Positions 1-12,884 of a stretch of 64,000 bases of DNA are shown here, one piece after another. The notes under the pieces were generated by a model that was given only the letters and a program-made list of their open reading frames with translations, was not told the DNA's origin and did not search any database. Position 1 is the first letter of the stretch; each line of letters opens with the position of its first letter. This DNA comes from Centropus unirufus (Eukaryota; Chordata; Aves; Cuculiformes; Centropidae), in the NCBI GenBank assembly GCA_013397695.1, contig VYZI01000057.1, positions 3,091,633-3,155,632 of the forward strand, read 5' to 3'. A program made the position numbers and the translations under genes.

Positions 1-925
1 CAAAGGGTTACTTTTCTTGTATCCTAACATACCCCTGTCCTAGCCAGTTTGTAAAATGAATGAGAGAGGGTGCACTCAAAGAGAAAACCAAAGGGTATTA
101 AGTGAGATTCAGTAGGGAAAAGCATTTGCCAGCTTGCTAATGCATGGACTCTTAGGTACAGTAGCAACTACCCGATCCATGTCATAAATGAACTAATGCC
201 TCAAGAGAATTATTTGGCGTGACCTGGGTCACAGTGCCAAGAAAACAGCAAGCCATTTGTAAACAAAGCTGCTACTTCTTGAAAAGCCATTGATGAATTC
301 ATGTGTACAGGCAGCTGGAAGGAGATTTGCCAGGTAATTTTGTTGGTAGGAGTGAAAAATATAGGATGCTCAGGGCAAAGCTCTCATAAACTGAGGCCCT
401 GTTGGGTTTAAGGGTGTTGCTTTCAAGCATGAATCATGGTGGAATGGGTGAGCTGGCAGCAAGGAAAGGGAAGAAAATGAGGACTTGCCCTTTTTCAAAC
501 TCAGCTGCACTTATCTAAATAGCTTTTGTAGCCTTTACATTGTGAGCGACAAGAAGATGAGGAGGGAAGATTTAGATGACCCCACTCAAATTCTCCTGGG
601 GTATTTCTGTCACTCCCCAAAATCACTCCCTCTGTTGCCAGGGCTTTGCCCTGAGTCACTGCACTGCTACCCTTGCCATGGTTGCCTTCACTCCCTCATC
701 TTTCTCACTTCTTCATTTTTATTTTTCTCCTGAATTCCCACAACCCTGTCCCACCGTTCTTCCTGTACTCAAATTTGATAGCCCTTCATTCCCACTCCAG
801 AGAAAACGCTGCTGGTTTATAGTGAAGTACAAAAGCTCCAACACTCTTGATACGTGGCCTTCCATCACCTCCAGTCACTGTGCACTGTGGGCTGTAGTCC
901 CTCCGCAGCCTGTACTTTCCATATG

Positions 926-1522
926 CATCACAAGAAGCGTGGCCAGCAGGGCAAGGGAGGTGATTCTGCCTCTCTACTCCACTCTTGTGAAATCCCACCT
1001 GCAGTATGTGTCCAGTTCTGGAATTCCCAACATAAGAGGTACATGGAACTGCTGGAATGCGTCCAGAGGAGGCAACAAAGATGATCAGAGGACTGGAGCA
1101 CCTCAGCTGTGAGGACAGGCTGAGAGAGCTGGGGCTGTTCAGCCTGGGGAAGATCAGGCTCCGAGGAGACCTTAGAGCAGCCTTCCAGTATCTGAAGGGG
1201 CTACAGGAAAGCTGGGGAAGTGCTCTTTTCAAGGGCATGGACTGATAGGACAAGAAAGAATGGCTACAAATTAGAGAGGGGAAGATTTGGACTAGACATT
1301 AGGAAGAAATTCTTCACTGTGAAGGTGGTGAGGCACTGGCACAGGTTGCCCAGGGAAGCTGTGGCTGCCCCCTCCCTGGAAGTGTTTAAGGCCAGGTTGG
1401 ATGGGGCCTTGAGCAGCCTGGGCTGGTAGGAGGTGTCCCTGCCCATGGCAGAGGGATTTGGAACTGGATGGCCTTTAAGGACCTTTCCAACCCAAACCAC
1501 TCTATGATTCTATGGTTCTGTG
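926..1522 (+). repeat. CR1 LINE 3' fragment
   Basis: This is a 5'-truncated CR1 non-LTR retrotransposon in + orientation. It starts in the part encoding the end of the reverse transcriptase reading frame (the sequence around AAGCGTGGCCAGCAGG) and runs through the usual CR1 blocks: the GATCAGAGG/CTGGAGCACCT block, CAGCCTGGGGAAGA, TTAGGAAGAAATTCTTCACTG, TTGCCCAGGGAAGCTGTGG and GAGGTGTCCCTGCCCATGGCAG. It ends in the diagnostic ATTCTATG-type terminal repeat at about 1500-1520. The frame is broken by indels and stops, so it is an inactive copy. The 5' boundary is approximate. Confidence 0.95.
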
Positions 1523-2604
1523 TTTCTCTTTGCTATCTTTTCCTTTATGTTCCAGAATGTGGAGATAACTTTTCCTCTAGGTTAGTATGGTGCTTGTGGT
1601 AAGGTGACCTGCCTCGTGCTCTCCTGGGTGTGTAGTTTGGGGCTAGGGCTTATTGAGACACTTTTCCTAGACAAGCCATAATACCTCCTTTTGGCTGGAA
1701 TGCTGCTATGGTTAGTCTCGCCCAAAGGTAAGGCTCTCAAAATGGAAGTGGAGGTACTTGGAGGAAGAAACTGGGTTTTACTTTGTGGTAGGAGATTAAC
1801 CTCATGATGGTTAAAGCCATCAGCGCTGATCCAGGTGTTTCTTGATTAAGAGTTTTGAAAGAGCACATATAAGCATGAGGCTTCTTCTCTACGGAGAAGA
1901 ATGCCACAGATTTGCAGGATTAACTTAAATCAAAACTTGAAACCCAGTAACAGTGGTTTAAAAGACTAAGGGAGGGCTTTTGAAGTACAGCATTGAACAG
2001 GGCACTTGTGCCAGTGCCTTAGTGTGCCTTTCCAGCTTACAAAACTAATCCTGCTTTTTTCTTATCTCTGTTTCACAGCTTCAGGCTCTTATTCTCGTGC
2101 TGAAACCTCTCCTGGAAAAGCAGGAGCCTATTTTTAGTTCATGTCTAAAGGTCTCGCGAGATTATTTCTCCCTACAGCCTTGGGTTGTTCCTGAGGTGGT
2201 TTAGGTGCCTGTTGCTTTGCATCATACACTCGAGCCTATATCATTCCTTTTGAGCAAGTACGCAGAGACAGGGGAGCAGTGGCTTGTGCCATCCCGTCAT
2301 GATATGGGAATGTTCCTTCTCTCATGTGCTTGGTGATGTTTACCATATTCCTGAACTTGCATTCAGGACTCCTGACACTTCATGGTCTGGATATTGTACG
2401 GTTTTCCCACACTTTGGTCAGGAAATGAGTGGATTTTTAGAAGCAGGAAGCAATACTGTTCTAAAATGAAAACTAGAATATGTGGATCATTCAGATACAG
2501 CCACAACAGCATCCAGCTTCTCTTGGAGCAGCGCATTGGAAAGGAAAAACAGCTCAAGTGGAGCAAGTTGGATCTTGTCTACTGTGTTGTTGATAGCAGG
2601 GGGA

Positions 2605-2960
2605 NNNNNNNNNNNNNNNNNNNNNNNNNNNNNNNNNNNNNNNNNNNNNNNNNNNNNNNNNNNNNNNNNNNNNNNNNNNNNNNNNNNNNNNNNNNNNNNN
2701 NNNNNNNNNNNNNNNNNNNNNNNNNNNNNNNNNNNNNNNNNNNNNNNNNNNNNNNNNNNNNNNNNNNNNNNNNNNNNNNNNNNNNNNNNNNNNNNNNNNN
2801 NNNNNNNNNNNNNNNNNNNNNNNNNNNNNNNNNNNNNNNNNNNNNNNNNNNNNNNNNNNNNNNNNNNNNNNNNNNNNNNNNNNNNNNNNNNNNNNNNNNN
2901 NNNNNNNNNNNNNNNNNNNNNNNNNNNNNNNNNNNNNNNNNNNNNNNNNNNNNNNNNNNN
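2605..2960. other. Assembly gap (356 N)
   Basis: A run of 356 unresolved bases. The flanks are ordinary AT-rich intronic sequence (left edge ends in a short G run). Open frames spanning it are artefacts of reading N as coding. Confidence 1.
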
Positions 2961-5900
2961 AGTGCAATTTTCACAAAATACAGAATATATCTTCTAATAA
3001 CTTCTGTTTCAATGGGAGACTGAACTGCCGGTTTCCTGATGACTTGCCTGAAAGGACTTCATTAGTTTCTTACTCCACCTAAAAGAATAGGATCCATGTG
3101 ATCCTCCAAGTAGGTGGCCAGCAGGTGGAAGTATACCATGTGCATTCTCCAGAAATATGTCTATGTGTTTGCAAATTCCTTCTCATGAAAGAATTAGAGT
3201 TTAATTTTTATTTTTTTTAGATTCCTTGTACGTTGGAGCTTGTTGGGCTCCACAGGGCTCATTTACAGCCAGCTGTTATTACAGTCCTTCAGACTTTTAT
3301 CCCAGCTTCAGTTTAGTTTGCTAGCCCAGTAAAGGTCTGCAGGAGTCTCGGTCTGTGGATCAGTAGGCTCTGCTATTAGAGACACACGGGTGGAGAAGTG
3401 GGTTGAGTGTTGTGATTAGTTATCTGCTCTTCTGTTCAGATTTTCAGGATCATAAATGGCTGGGGTTTTTTATCAGGCAGTGTTATGTGTGAACAGTTAA
3501 ATCTCTGACTGTATCTGCTCCACTGTGCATTTATCATGTCGTGTCAGGGCATTATAATGAAATGTGGCTTACGTTTGGCTTTAGAACAGAATTCCTGGTG
3601 TGTATAGGTGTAGTCCTGACAGATTTTTGTGGCACTAAACTGGGTGATAACTCCTGTAATGGGAGATGAGTCAGTTTTGAGTTGTAGTATTGCCAGTTTA
3701 TCATCATCTTGATTAAATAGGTTACAAAACCTACAGAAACAGCACAAATAATAATTTTGAATGAGGACCTTTCGTTTCCAAAGGTCTGAAAGTGCTGTTG
3801 AAGCTGCAGCTGCTGTGTTGTGTAGCTGCCCAGTGTGGTATTGGTACCGTTGTAATGAAATGAGGCTTTTGAATGACATTGATCAGGCTTCCGTGGAGAT
3901 CAAAGCCTGGCAGGGAAGAGGGTTTTTACTTAGTTTGATTGGCTAGAGGAATCTGGGCAGCAGACTGCTCTGAGCCTCAGTCTTGGAACATTGCTGGAAT
4001 TACCCTTTCCACTGGTTTCAGGTGAAACATGTCGGCTTTAGCGGTATGATGGGTTTTAGCTCACCATTCCTTCAAATAAAACATACAAACCATTACCTCC
4101 TCACACAGGGTTCTAAGATCATTTTCTTCTATCTTTTTCAACTAATTAGTGCCTTCTTGCTGGAGCACTTCTAGTTTTAAGATCCAGTCAGCTCAGAGCA
4201 CATAAATGTTTGCACTGGAACACAAGCACTGGCATGATGGGGATGTAGTGCTGTTCCTGGCTTGATTACATATTTAGGACAGGAATGCAAAGGGCTTTTG
4301 CCTTTCTCGCCTTGCTGGGTGGTAGAACACAAAGCTCGGCTCACCTGAGGGAGAAGAGAAAGCAAGTCCATTCATAAAATGAAATATAACATTAAATTAA
4401 AAATCAAAGCTATAAAGTCAAATAAAACTATAAATCTGCGATTTCAACATTATCAACATAGTGTAGGTGCGTTCTGATGACCTCTCGGCACGCAGATTTC
4501 GCTCCCTGAAGAGCTGCAGGAACTGCTCTCTTGCTGGCTTTTGCAAAAACTCAGAGCTGCAAACCAACCCTTCACATTAGATGCAATTAACTTCTTGTAT
4601 TTTCGTCGTCTTTGCTGCCAGTCTTCTAACGAAAGCTGCCGCTTCAGTTGGGAGGATTCATTAGCAAAGTAGCTCTTTGTACTTCAAATAGCAGCAAAAG
4701 CGTGTGTGCTGTGTTCTGCAGGCCTGCAGTTGTAAGGAGGCGAGCGACCCACTGCGCGTGGCTGCTGGGGCTCGGTGTGTGCAGTGTGTGGTGCCCAGCC
4801 AGGCAAGCCCCCAAGTGCGTTTTTCATGCCAAGGAGGACACTCCTCCTGACTCGGGCAGCACTGTTTTAAAGTGAAGGGCTTGCTGGCTCACTCCAGTTG
4901 GACACTCAGCCCAGATCATCCAACTCTTGGTAGGATTTGCGTCCCTCATCCCTAGGGAGAATCACCTAGGAAAGGTGAGACGGTCACTAAGTTCTCAGCT
5001 TTCGCCTCCCTTCTGTTCCCTTTCCACTCAGTTGTAAGCTCTATCTAGACAGAAAGCCACAATGCTTGGGTTGTTTCCCCAGATGTGTAAAACAAGGTCA
5101 TCACTAAGAAATGGTACTTTCCCTGCCTCCGTTATTTTCATGTATTTAAGTATTTATCAGAGCCTTAACAACATCCAGGAGAAGCTGCTGAAAACTCACC
5201 AACTCCACGGCTGAGTGGGCTTCCCCTAAATAAGTCGTCCTTCTTGGCCACCTCGGTGCCCTGGCCCATGGTTATACATTCAGCAGACATGAGAGCAATC
5301 CCTCCTTTCCATCAGGAAAAAAAAGGCACGCACTTCTAATCTATGTTCTGTTGCCCTGGCTAAGCCTGCAGGCTCTAGATAGTTTCCTTTTATTCTTCTC
5401 TTGTGTCTGGGACCATTTTAGCATCATGTTAACGATCACTTTTCAGTACTGGATTAATTCTTTCCCATCAGGAGGCAGCAGGGAACTGATCTCCTTTGAA
5501 AAGCCTTTCTGAAGACCTCAACAAACGTTTCCATTTTGCTCGCTATTCCCTTGTTTGGGCAAGTCACACAAGTTTTCTCCTTCCTGGACCAGGGTACATC
5601 TAAGGGTGGGAGTGGGTTCATCTGGAAGATGTGAAACTGGGTGAAAAGTGCATCAGGAGAAGGAGCACCTGTGGAAGTCTGTCATGGGTTTTCTGGTTAG
5701 TATTTCTTCAGCTAGTATTCCCATCACAGTCATCCAGCAGAGAGCAGATGGGCACGTTTATATTAAGGGTATAAAGTGATGACATTTTAAGATGCCGGCT
5801 GACAGGAAATGAACGATAGGAGATCTGTAGGGAATAGTCCATCAGCCTCCAAACCCTTCACCTAGAGCAGATTCAGTCTGGAGGGAGGAGGGTGGTTGTG

Positions 5901-8900
5901 TTTAGGTTGTGATTCAGATGATCCCTACACAATTCCTTGTGTAATTTTGAAGTGGCTTTCCAGTGCTTTCAGCTCTCCTGGTTTTGACAGCTCTGTATGT
6001 GTAATATTAGAGTATTTCTACTCCTGAAGTTCATGAAAAGCATTCATGAGGTTACAAATCTGTCACTTTAGGTGTTACCCTGCCTATCTACTCAAGGAGG
6101 GTAATGCTAAGCTCTAAAATGTAACAAATTAGTATGCCGCTATTTCTTCAGCTAGAATCTTGCCAACAATATTTTCACTTGAACAGATTAAGATTTAGCA
6201 TGCGTAAAGGATACAGGGGCATATAACGAACATCTCTCTCTCCTGCTGTCCATATTTCTAGCATGCTATAAGCTTTATTTAACCCAACGGGCAAATTTTG
6301 CAGTTGGGATGCTTAGGAACTTTGCTTCTACTCTCTCACTAGTTTTTGTTTAAACAAATGCCCAGTGATGTTATCACTGCCCCATGATAATCCTGCATAC
6401 CCAAAACAGAGAGGAAATAAGATCCATGTGCCTGTATGTCCCTGGGCCTCTATTTGCACGTTTTACTTGAAATGTTTTTCATTCATTGTCCATTGTTCTT
6501 TTGTGGTGGGACGGGTTTTTCTTTGCTGGGATAAGGATTGACATCATGATTTAGCACTTGGGGAGCAGTCCCTCTCAGTCAGTGCAGCCCCATTTTTCAA
6601 AAGGGAAGCGTCAAGGAACAAGGTACAGTAAAATCAGTCCGTGGGCCCCTGCTCTACCCAGCTGCTTCTGAGCATCTTCACTGTACCCACAGGGGGAAAA
6701 AAAGGAGATGAGGAGGAGCATTTTTCTATCAAGACAAATCTCTCAGTTTCTCCTCTTTGGATTCTCCAGTGTTTATCTTGTTTCTCATTAATTAGTCATT
6801 CAGTTAATCAGGCTACACAAAATGATCTGCCTTATTCCTGCTGTATAAATCAGCAGTCCGTGCTGTCTTTGTAACAAGGATGTATTGCAGGCAAGCAGAA
6901 ATGATCCAAAGTGATCAGGTACAGGACATTTTTCAGCCTGCGGGGATTTAATTCTTGCAGGCCTCTGCCATTAGTTTCACCTGTAGTACTTTTAAGTGGG
7001 AATTTCAGAAGGTCTCAGCGCTGACTTAGTTTTTTCCCCCATGAAAACGTAGTGAAAAGTTGATTGAGTTCCATGTAAGTTCTGTGCTTTTCTGAAAGGC
7101 TTTCCTTGTCGGACTATGAAGATCAATTTGTCCAGGAGAAGCTGGTTGGTGCACTCCTCTGTGCCTGTAACACCCACTGCTTTGCATGATATCTTTTGCT
7201 CCAAAATTTACTTGTAAGAAACAGGACTCGGGGCAGTCTAAAAGCAACCGGAGCCTGTGATGCAAGGGGCCAAGCACTCTGTATGTGTCTAAATATGCGT
7301 GCTCTCGAAAACCTGTTCTGTCCAGGAGATTCAGGTATTGCTGAATTCCAGATGTGAAAAGGTTTTTTCCCGGTGAGTATTTTGATTTTTAGATCAAAAT
7401 TGCAATTTAGCTTTTCCAAGCCTGAGTTAAAGCAACAGTAACACGAGATGCGGATCTAGAGAGCCTGGGTGTGACCCATAGCGAGGTCATGTTTTTCTTT
7501 TAGATTGTGCTTCTTCCGTTTGTGAATAACATTGCAGTAAATAGATCTATCGGGCTCCAGCTTTCAAAATTGCAAGGGAGAATAAGATGTTCCCCTGGAA
7601 CTAATCTTAGCTCTGTTATTGAAAACACACACACACATTTTTAGATCCACGCAGCAAGGGAGCAACTTTGTTCTGTCACTTTATAGATGTTTGATTTTTT
7701 TATTTTTTTGTTAATCTGAAGCTCTGCTGCCAGCTCCTTATTTATCCACCAGCCACGAAAAGCTAAGGTGTGGTTGTTAACCTGTTGCATGACACCTTAA
7801 CCTTGACAGCTGATGTACAAGGGGCACGTACAAATCGTGGAGATGGCCATAGAAAGTGAATGTCTTCACTCCATGGAGTCTTTGTAACCTCTTACAAGTT
7901 CTAGCATTATATTTGATTCCAGCTTAGCTTTTTACAGCGTTCAGTAACCAATCCACTTGGATGGCTGGAGACGCATATTTCTTTTCCTCCTAGAAAATAC
8001 CATGATATTCCACAGCCGTAACTCCAGCCTTGGGGTATATCATGGGATTATTACTATGTTTGTCATTTCCTTTTCTATATTGCAATCCTGTCTAAAAATA
8101 ATGGATTTCCGCATCCCCCTCTTGCCTTTGTATCAAAATTCATGACCTTTGTACATGTTTCAAGGCAATAATTGCAGTAGGTTAAGGTTGTACTGAAGCG
8201 AAACAGTAACCTTTAGCTGTTTATTAAGAGATACGGACTCAGGTAAAAGGTCGTATATATAAATAGCCTTGGGAGAACAAAAGGAAATGAAGGGAAGAGA
8301 ACAGGGCATTCATTTCATACTGAAACCGATGTGTTTTTTGCAAACGGAGATTTTGCTTTTTATTACTTCTGTCTGAAACGGCTCTGCTGAATTCTGGTTA
8401 TTAAAGTAGAGCAAGTACTGAGTCAGCTTTACTCTTCTTCCTATATGCCAACAACAGCCAAGGCAAAAGTCCCATATGTAAATGCTATCCATTCCAGTCT
8501 TTGTTACATGGTTTGTTAGATAAGAGAATGTTTTAACAGCTTTGCTAACATGATTCCCCCTGCTAAGAAGAAGGTTTTCATCTCTTGCTGGATACAAAAT
8601 GGAAAGGATACCTAATTGCACAGAGAATTTTGTTTCTTAATTACTATTCATATTAAATCATTGCATGAAGGTATCTGTGCCATTGAATACTGGCTCTGTA
8701 AGCTGATACCTGAATGAAAGTTAGTTATGCCCTCCAGTTAACATTCATAAGACCACATGAATTAGAAAAGTTCCTCTGAAAATCCCCGTGCTCCTGGCTG
8801 TACCATTTTGGTCTTAAAAACATAGATAATTTCATACTTTGCATGTCTCATGGAGCCTTAATCAGCTTCATCGCAGAGGGGAAGAGAGTCCATATTTCCT

Positions 8901-9168
8901 CCTTCTCGGGAGTAGAAGGAAGCACAGCTCTGTAGTTACAGTTGCCTTTTTGTTTCTGCATTGGCACCTCTGAGAACACTGCTGCATGTCACACCGCACT
9001 GCCGTGCTCCAGGGAACTTCGAGCCCTGGTTTGGGTAATGTTCCCTGCTCCAATATCAAATGAAAGGAGAGCCAGGAACTCTGAACTTTACTGTTTCTTC
9101 TGGACTGCTCCATGGACAACTGTTGTGCACTCTTGTTGTAGCCCAGGGAGAACCACAGGTGGGTCCCT

Positions 9169-9184
9169 GCTGCCCCCTGCGAGG
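9169..9184 (-). promoter_or_regulatory. Possible CTCF-type site
   Basis: The sequence CTGCCCCCTGCGAGG resembles the reverse complement of the vertebrate CTCF core (consensus near CCACCAGGGGGCAG). It differs at the positions after CCCCCTG. It sits in a locally GC-rich patch (about 9110-9260) within otherwise AT-rich intron. This is pattern matching by eye only. Confidence 0.25.
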
Positions 9185-9384
9185 AGCAGAGGCTGCGCTG
9201 CGTGGTTCATGGGGGCCTGCTGAGAGGAACAGAATATTCCCTCCTCGGGGGTGCACAGCTGCTGACCCAGTAAGGAGTCAGCTGCTGCAGGCTGTCCTGG
9301 TGCAATCAGCTTATGCATCATTTCGACAATCCTTTGCAGCGTTGAATTCACTGGATAATCCTCTTACTGGTTGCTTATCCCACA

Positions 9385-9818
9385 TAAAAGTGGCTATACT
9401 GGCTCAGGCTTGAGATCAGTCTAACCTAGTGTCCTGCATCCCACGCTGGCCGTAAACTGATGTCCAAGGAAGAATAAGAATAGGGCAAGGTGTTTCCTTC
9501 ATTTCCTCTACCAGTTTGTGACTATTCTCAGAGGCTTTCCTGGGTGTGTTCTGTGGCTTTAGTCATGTCCAAAGTCATTGACTTGTGTACCACTTGCACA
9601 CGAGTAAGCTTTTTTTTTCTACCTGGCAAAGAGTGCCACAAATCGCTGCTTATGTGAAGAACTGACTCATTTTGTTTGTTACAAACAGGGCTTTTACTAT
9701 TATCATTTGCACTTCACCTCGGATTTTTCTTTTCTTTTTATTCTTGATTTATTTTTGGTGATCAGTCTATCTTGGCTCCACCACCCATGACTGTAAATCT
9801 GTCAGATCCTCCCTACAA
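9385..9818 (-). repeat. Ancient CR1/L3-type LINE remnant
   Basis: Reading the + strand gives a diverged reverse complement of an old amniote CR1/L3-like 3' region. The order of blocks matches: GGCTATACTGGCTCAG, then CTAACCTAGTGTCCTGCATC, then GGAAGAATAAGAATAGGGCA, then about 9630-9665 a block equivalent to 'TGGCAA.GAGTTCCACAA...TGTGAAGAA', and finally about 9775-9815 a block equivalent to 'CACCA..CATGA..GTAAA.CTGTCA.ATCCTCCCT'. Collinearity over more than 400 bases supports the call. No terminal microsatellite is visible and the exact family is uncertain. Confidence 0.65.
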
Positions 9819-10380
9819 GCAACCATGATTTTTTTTTTTTCCCTAATGAAAAATCAGTACTGATATTTGCAGTCTTAATCCCTGCGCTGACAACTGTGTT
9901 TTCTGTCAAAGCCACTGCATAGAGTCAGCGAGCAAACAATCGTGTAGCAGCTCTTCCCTTTGGGGGCATAAGGCCAAATGCTTTGATGCAGTAAATCAAT
10001 TGGAGGGCGTTTTAGTGAAATTCAGAGCTGCACCTTCTTTGTATCAGCAGGGAATCTAACTCCTTGTTTCTGTAAAAAGTGCCTTTGTTAAGAAAAAGCT
10101 TCACATTGATAGAAGTTCAGGTTTATTTTAATTAAGGTCTTCTTCTAGTTATTAACAGCTAACAACATGGATCTGATGCTTTCTAGCAGCATTTAAAAGT
10201 TGAGCTGAAAATCCCACAAGCCAGTTTCCTCTGATTCGGCAGTCTGTGAGGCCAAAAAGTGATTATTACTGGAGTAGGAAAAAGAGGGTCAGCACAACCG
10301 TGACAGGGGGATTGTTACAAAGATACATCGGCATACCAAGTTACCAACAAATAAGTTTATCATTAAAATGAAGCGCAGCG

Positions 10381-10397
10381 TTTAACCATTGGTTAAA
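10381..10397. repeat. Perfect short inverted repeat
   Basis: TTTAACC and GGTTAAA form a perfect 7-base stem around a 3-base centre. A related segment with TTTTAAATGGTTAATGG follows within 30 bases, giving a small degenerate direct repeat. No function is assigned. Confidence 0.5.
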
Positions 10398-12618
10398 TGG
10401 TCACTCTTTTAAATGGTTAATGGTGTTACTCTTTCTCCTAAATCCTTCCTGGGGCAATTGTGATCAGAGGCATTTAAACCCTAGGGTTACAGTGCTGCAA
10501 ATACATAAGACTAAATTCAGTGTGCACTTCACTATCTGTGAGGCTGAAACATAACCATATTTATGCCCATTGTGGATGCACAATTTGTGGAAAAGGATAA
10601 AAGCAGCAGTGCTATTCTGTTCAGTTTGAACTTTGCCTCCCAGCTGGATAACAGTGCAGGATGCAGGTATGCTATATGAATCCCCCTTACTTAGGGGGAA
10701 GATGAGGCCTTTTTGTGGCAGGGTCTCTCTCAACCTTCCTGCTGATGTTTGTCATGTCACTAAAATTAATTTAAGTACATAACTGAAAACAAGCGTGTAA
10801 CAGAACACCCTCACCCTCCCACCAATAATCCCTGTCATTCTCTCTGTCCAGAGAGATAAACAGAGAAATAAGTGCAGGAAGAGTAGCTGAGTAAGAGACA
10901 TTGCTAAGCATCTTATCCTCTGCCCGTGATTTAGTCTCTCCTTTAAGGATGTCCTTGACCTATTGTGTTTCTTCATTCGTGTGGGAGGAAGCTGGGAGCT
11001 GGAGCACTCACCCACCTGTCTTTATTAGCGTCAGTGCTTCTTGATGTTAAGGGATTATTGTCCTGAAGAAAAAACAGGTCAAAGGGTGTTCCAGGGATGT
11101 TCTCATCTTTCCTAATCATTGAGATATCCATAGTTTACTGATTTAAAGCTTTTATTGAGGTGAAGCCTCAGGCACTGTACAAGCTGCGTTTGGTATGACT
11201 TGCAAAGAATCTGCCAGAGAGAGAAAAATTCCTTTACCAACTCAATAGCCTTCCTAAGGAAGAAGACCCATTCCCTGGGCTGGTGTAATTCATCTCATCT
11301 GGGTGGAAGAAGGCTGGGCTGGGATTTGAATGAAGTAAGTTCTTTTCTGTTTTGGGGGGTATGGACAAGTCAGCTGTGCTCTGAAGTGGTTTCTGATAAC
11401 TATTAGTGTTTATTGTCATACCTAAGAATCTTATTCAAGGGTCAGGAAGCACAGCTGTGTTAATCCAGAGCTAAAAAATGGTTTGGGGCATGTCTGAGGG
11501 GGGCTTACAGACTTGTTGAGCTGTTTGAGCAACGTAAAGCATTCGGGAGTTTGGACATGATGGCAAAATATCTGATGGAAAACAACAGTCCATGATTTAG
11601 AACGGGCCAATGGAAGTTATTATTATTGTATAAGATCAGGAAGGTCTGAAAGTCTCTAAATTCACTACATTCACCATTGTAAGAGATGCCTAAAAGCTTT
11701 GCTTTACACTAACATGCTTCTGACTGGGCCATTTGCCAACAAATATTGCCTGTCAATGTTAGGAGATTAAATTAATAGGCTCTAGCTTTCCCCATGATCT
11801 TCTCAATTCTTTTTTAGCGATCATTAATGAAACTGACTTCAAAACCTGGGGTTTGCCGGTGTCCAGTACAGATGCTGAGCATTCAGTGTTGACGGGCAGG
11901 AGGTGGCAGTTTTTGCCGGTGGGATAGTCTTTTGGGAGAATGTGGGATAGGAGAGGTGGTCACTGGCAGTTGCTGAGAGTACGCAGGACTTGGATAGCTT
12001 TCCAGATGTAAGCACTTAGGTTCCACTGATCCTTGAGTACACACAGCTGAGCAAAACACTGTTTGAGCTTGTTTTGTATCCAGTATGCTGGAGAGATATA
12101 CTTCTCCTCCTGGAGATATTTTTCCTCCTATGAGAGTGGAAAGCATTCAATTGCTAACACGTTTTACTCCCCATGGCACTCTCTGGGGATCTGTAATGGT
12201 TCAGGCAAGGGATACTCAGGTAGCACTTCTGCATGGGGTGCACGCTTGTTTTGTGGCTCCAAGTTGATTTCTCTCAGCTCTATTGTAACCATGTCATTGG
12301 TTTGAAAGGAAATCAGCCTTTAAAGCACAAGAGATTTCATTCTGTAATTTCAGGAATTTGACAAGCAACCTAAAAGCGAATGAATAGAAATCTCAAAGAA
12401 TTCTCAAGCTGCAGTAGCTCCGGTATGCACAGAAATGTCTATAGGCAATTACACAATAAAATGAATTTTTATGCAAGTACAAAAGTTGGTGTAACTGCAC
12501 AATGTTTCTTATCAGAAACACAGCAGGACGCCTGCTCTTTAAGTCTTTGCCAATGTGACTTGACTAAATTTTTACATTTTTAGTACTCCATGTGGAATGC
12601 AGGTGCCTAACCATGATA

Positions 12619-12884
12619 GTACAAGGGGAATGGCTCTAAATTGGGGCAGGGAAGATTTAGGTTAGACATCAGGAAGAAATTCCTCATGACAAGGGTGGTA
12701 AGGCACTGGCAGGGGTTGCCCAGGGAAGCTGTGGATGCCCCGCACTGGAGGTGTTTGAGGCCAGGTTGGATGGGAACTTGAGCGGCCTGGTGTGATGGGA
12801 CGTGTCCCTGCCCATGGCAGGGGGTTTGGAACTGGATGATCTTTAAGTTCCTTCATACCCAACCCATTCTATGATTCTATGACT
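12619..12884 (+). repeat. CR1 LINE 3' fragment
   Basis: This is a strongly 5'-truncated CR1 copy of about 265 bases in + orientation. It contains the typical blocks TTAGACATCAGGAAGAAATT, GGCACTGGCAGGGGTTGCCC, GTGTTTGAGGCCAGGTTGGA and CGTGTCCCTGCCCATGGCAG. It ends in ATTCTATGATTCTATGA, the CR1 3'-terminal repeat. Divergence from the copy at 926-1522 is low enough to align over its whole length. Confidence 0.95.

Noticed and set aside
2382..3023. Long open frames spanning 2.4-3.0 kb
   Set aside because: They owe their length to the 356 N bases, which contain no stop codons.
7626..7637. CA dinucleotide repeat
   Set aside because: Only about five to six units, too short to be a notable microsatellite.
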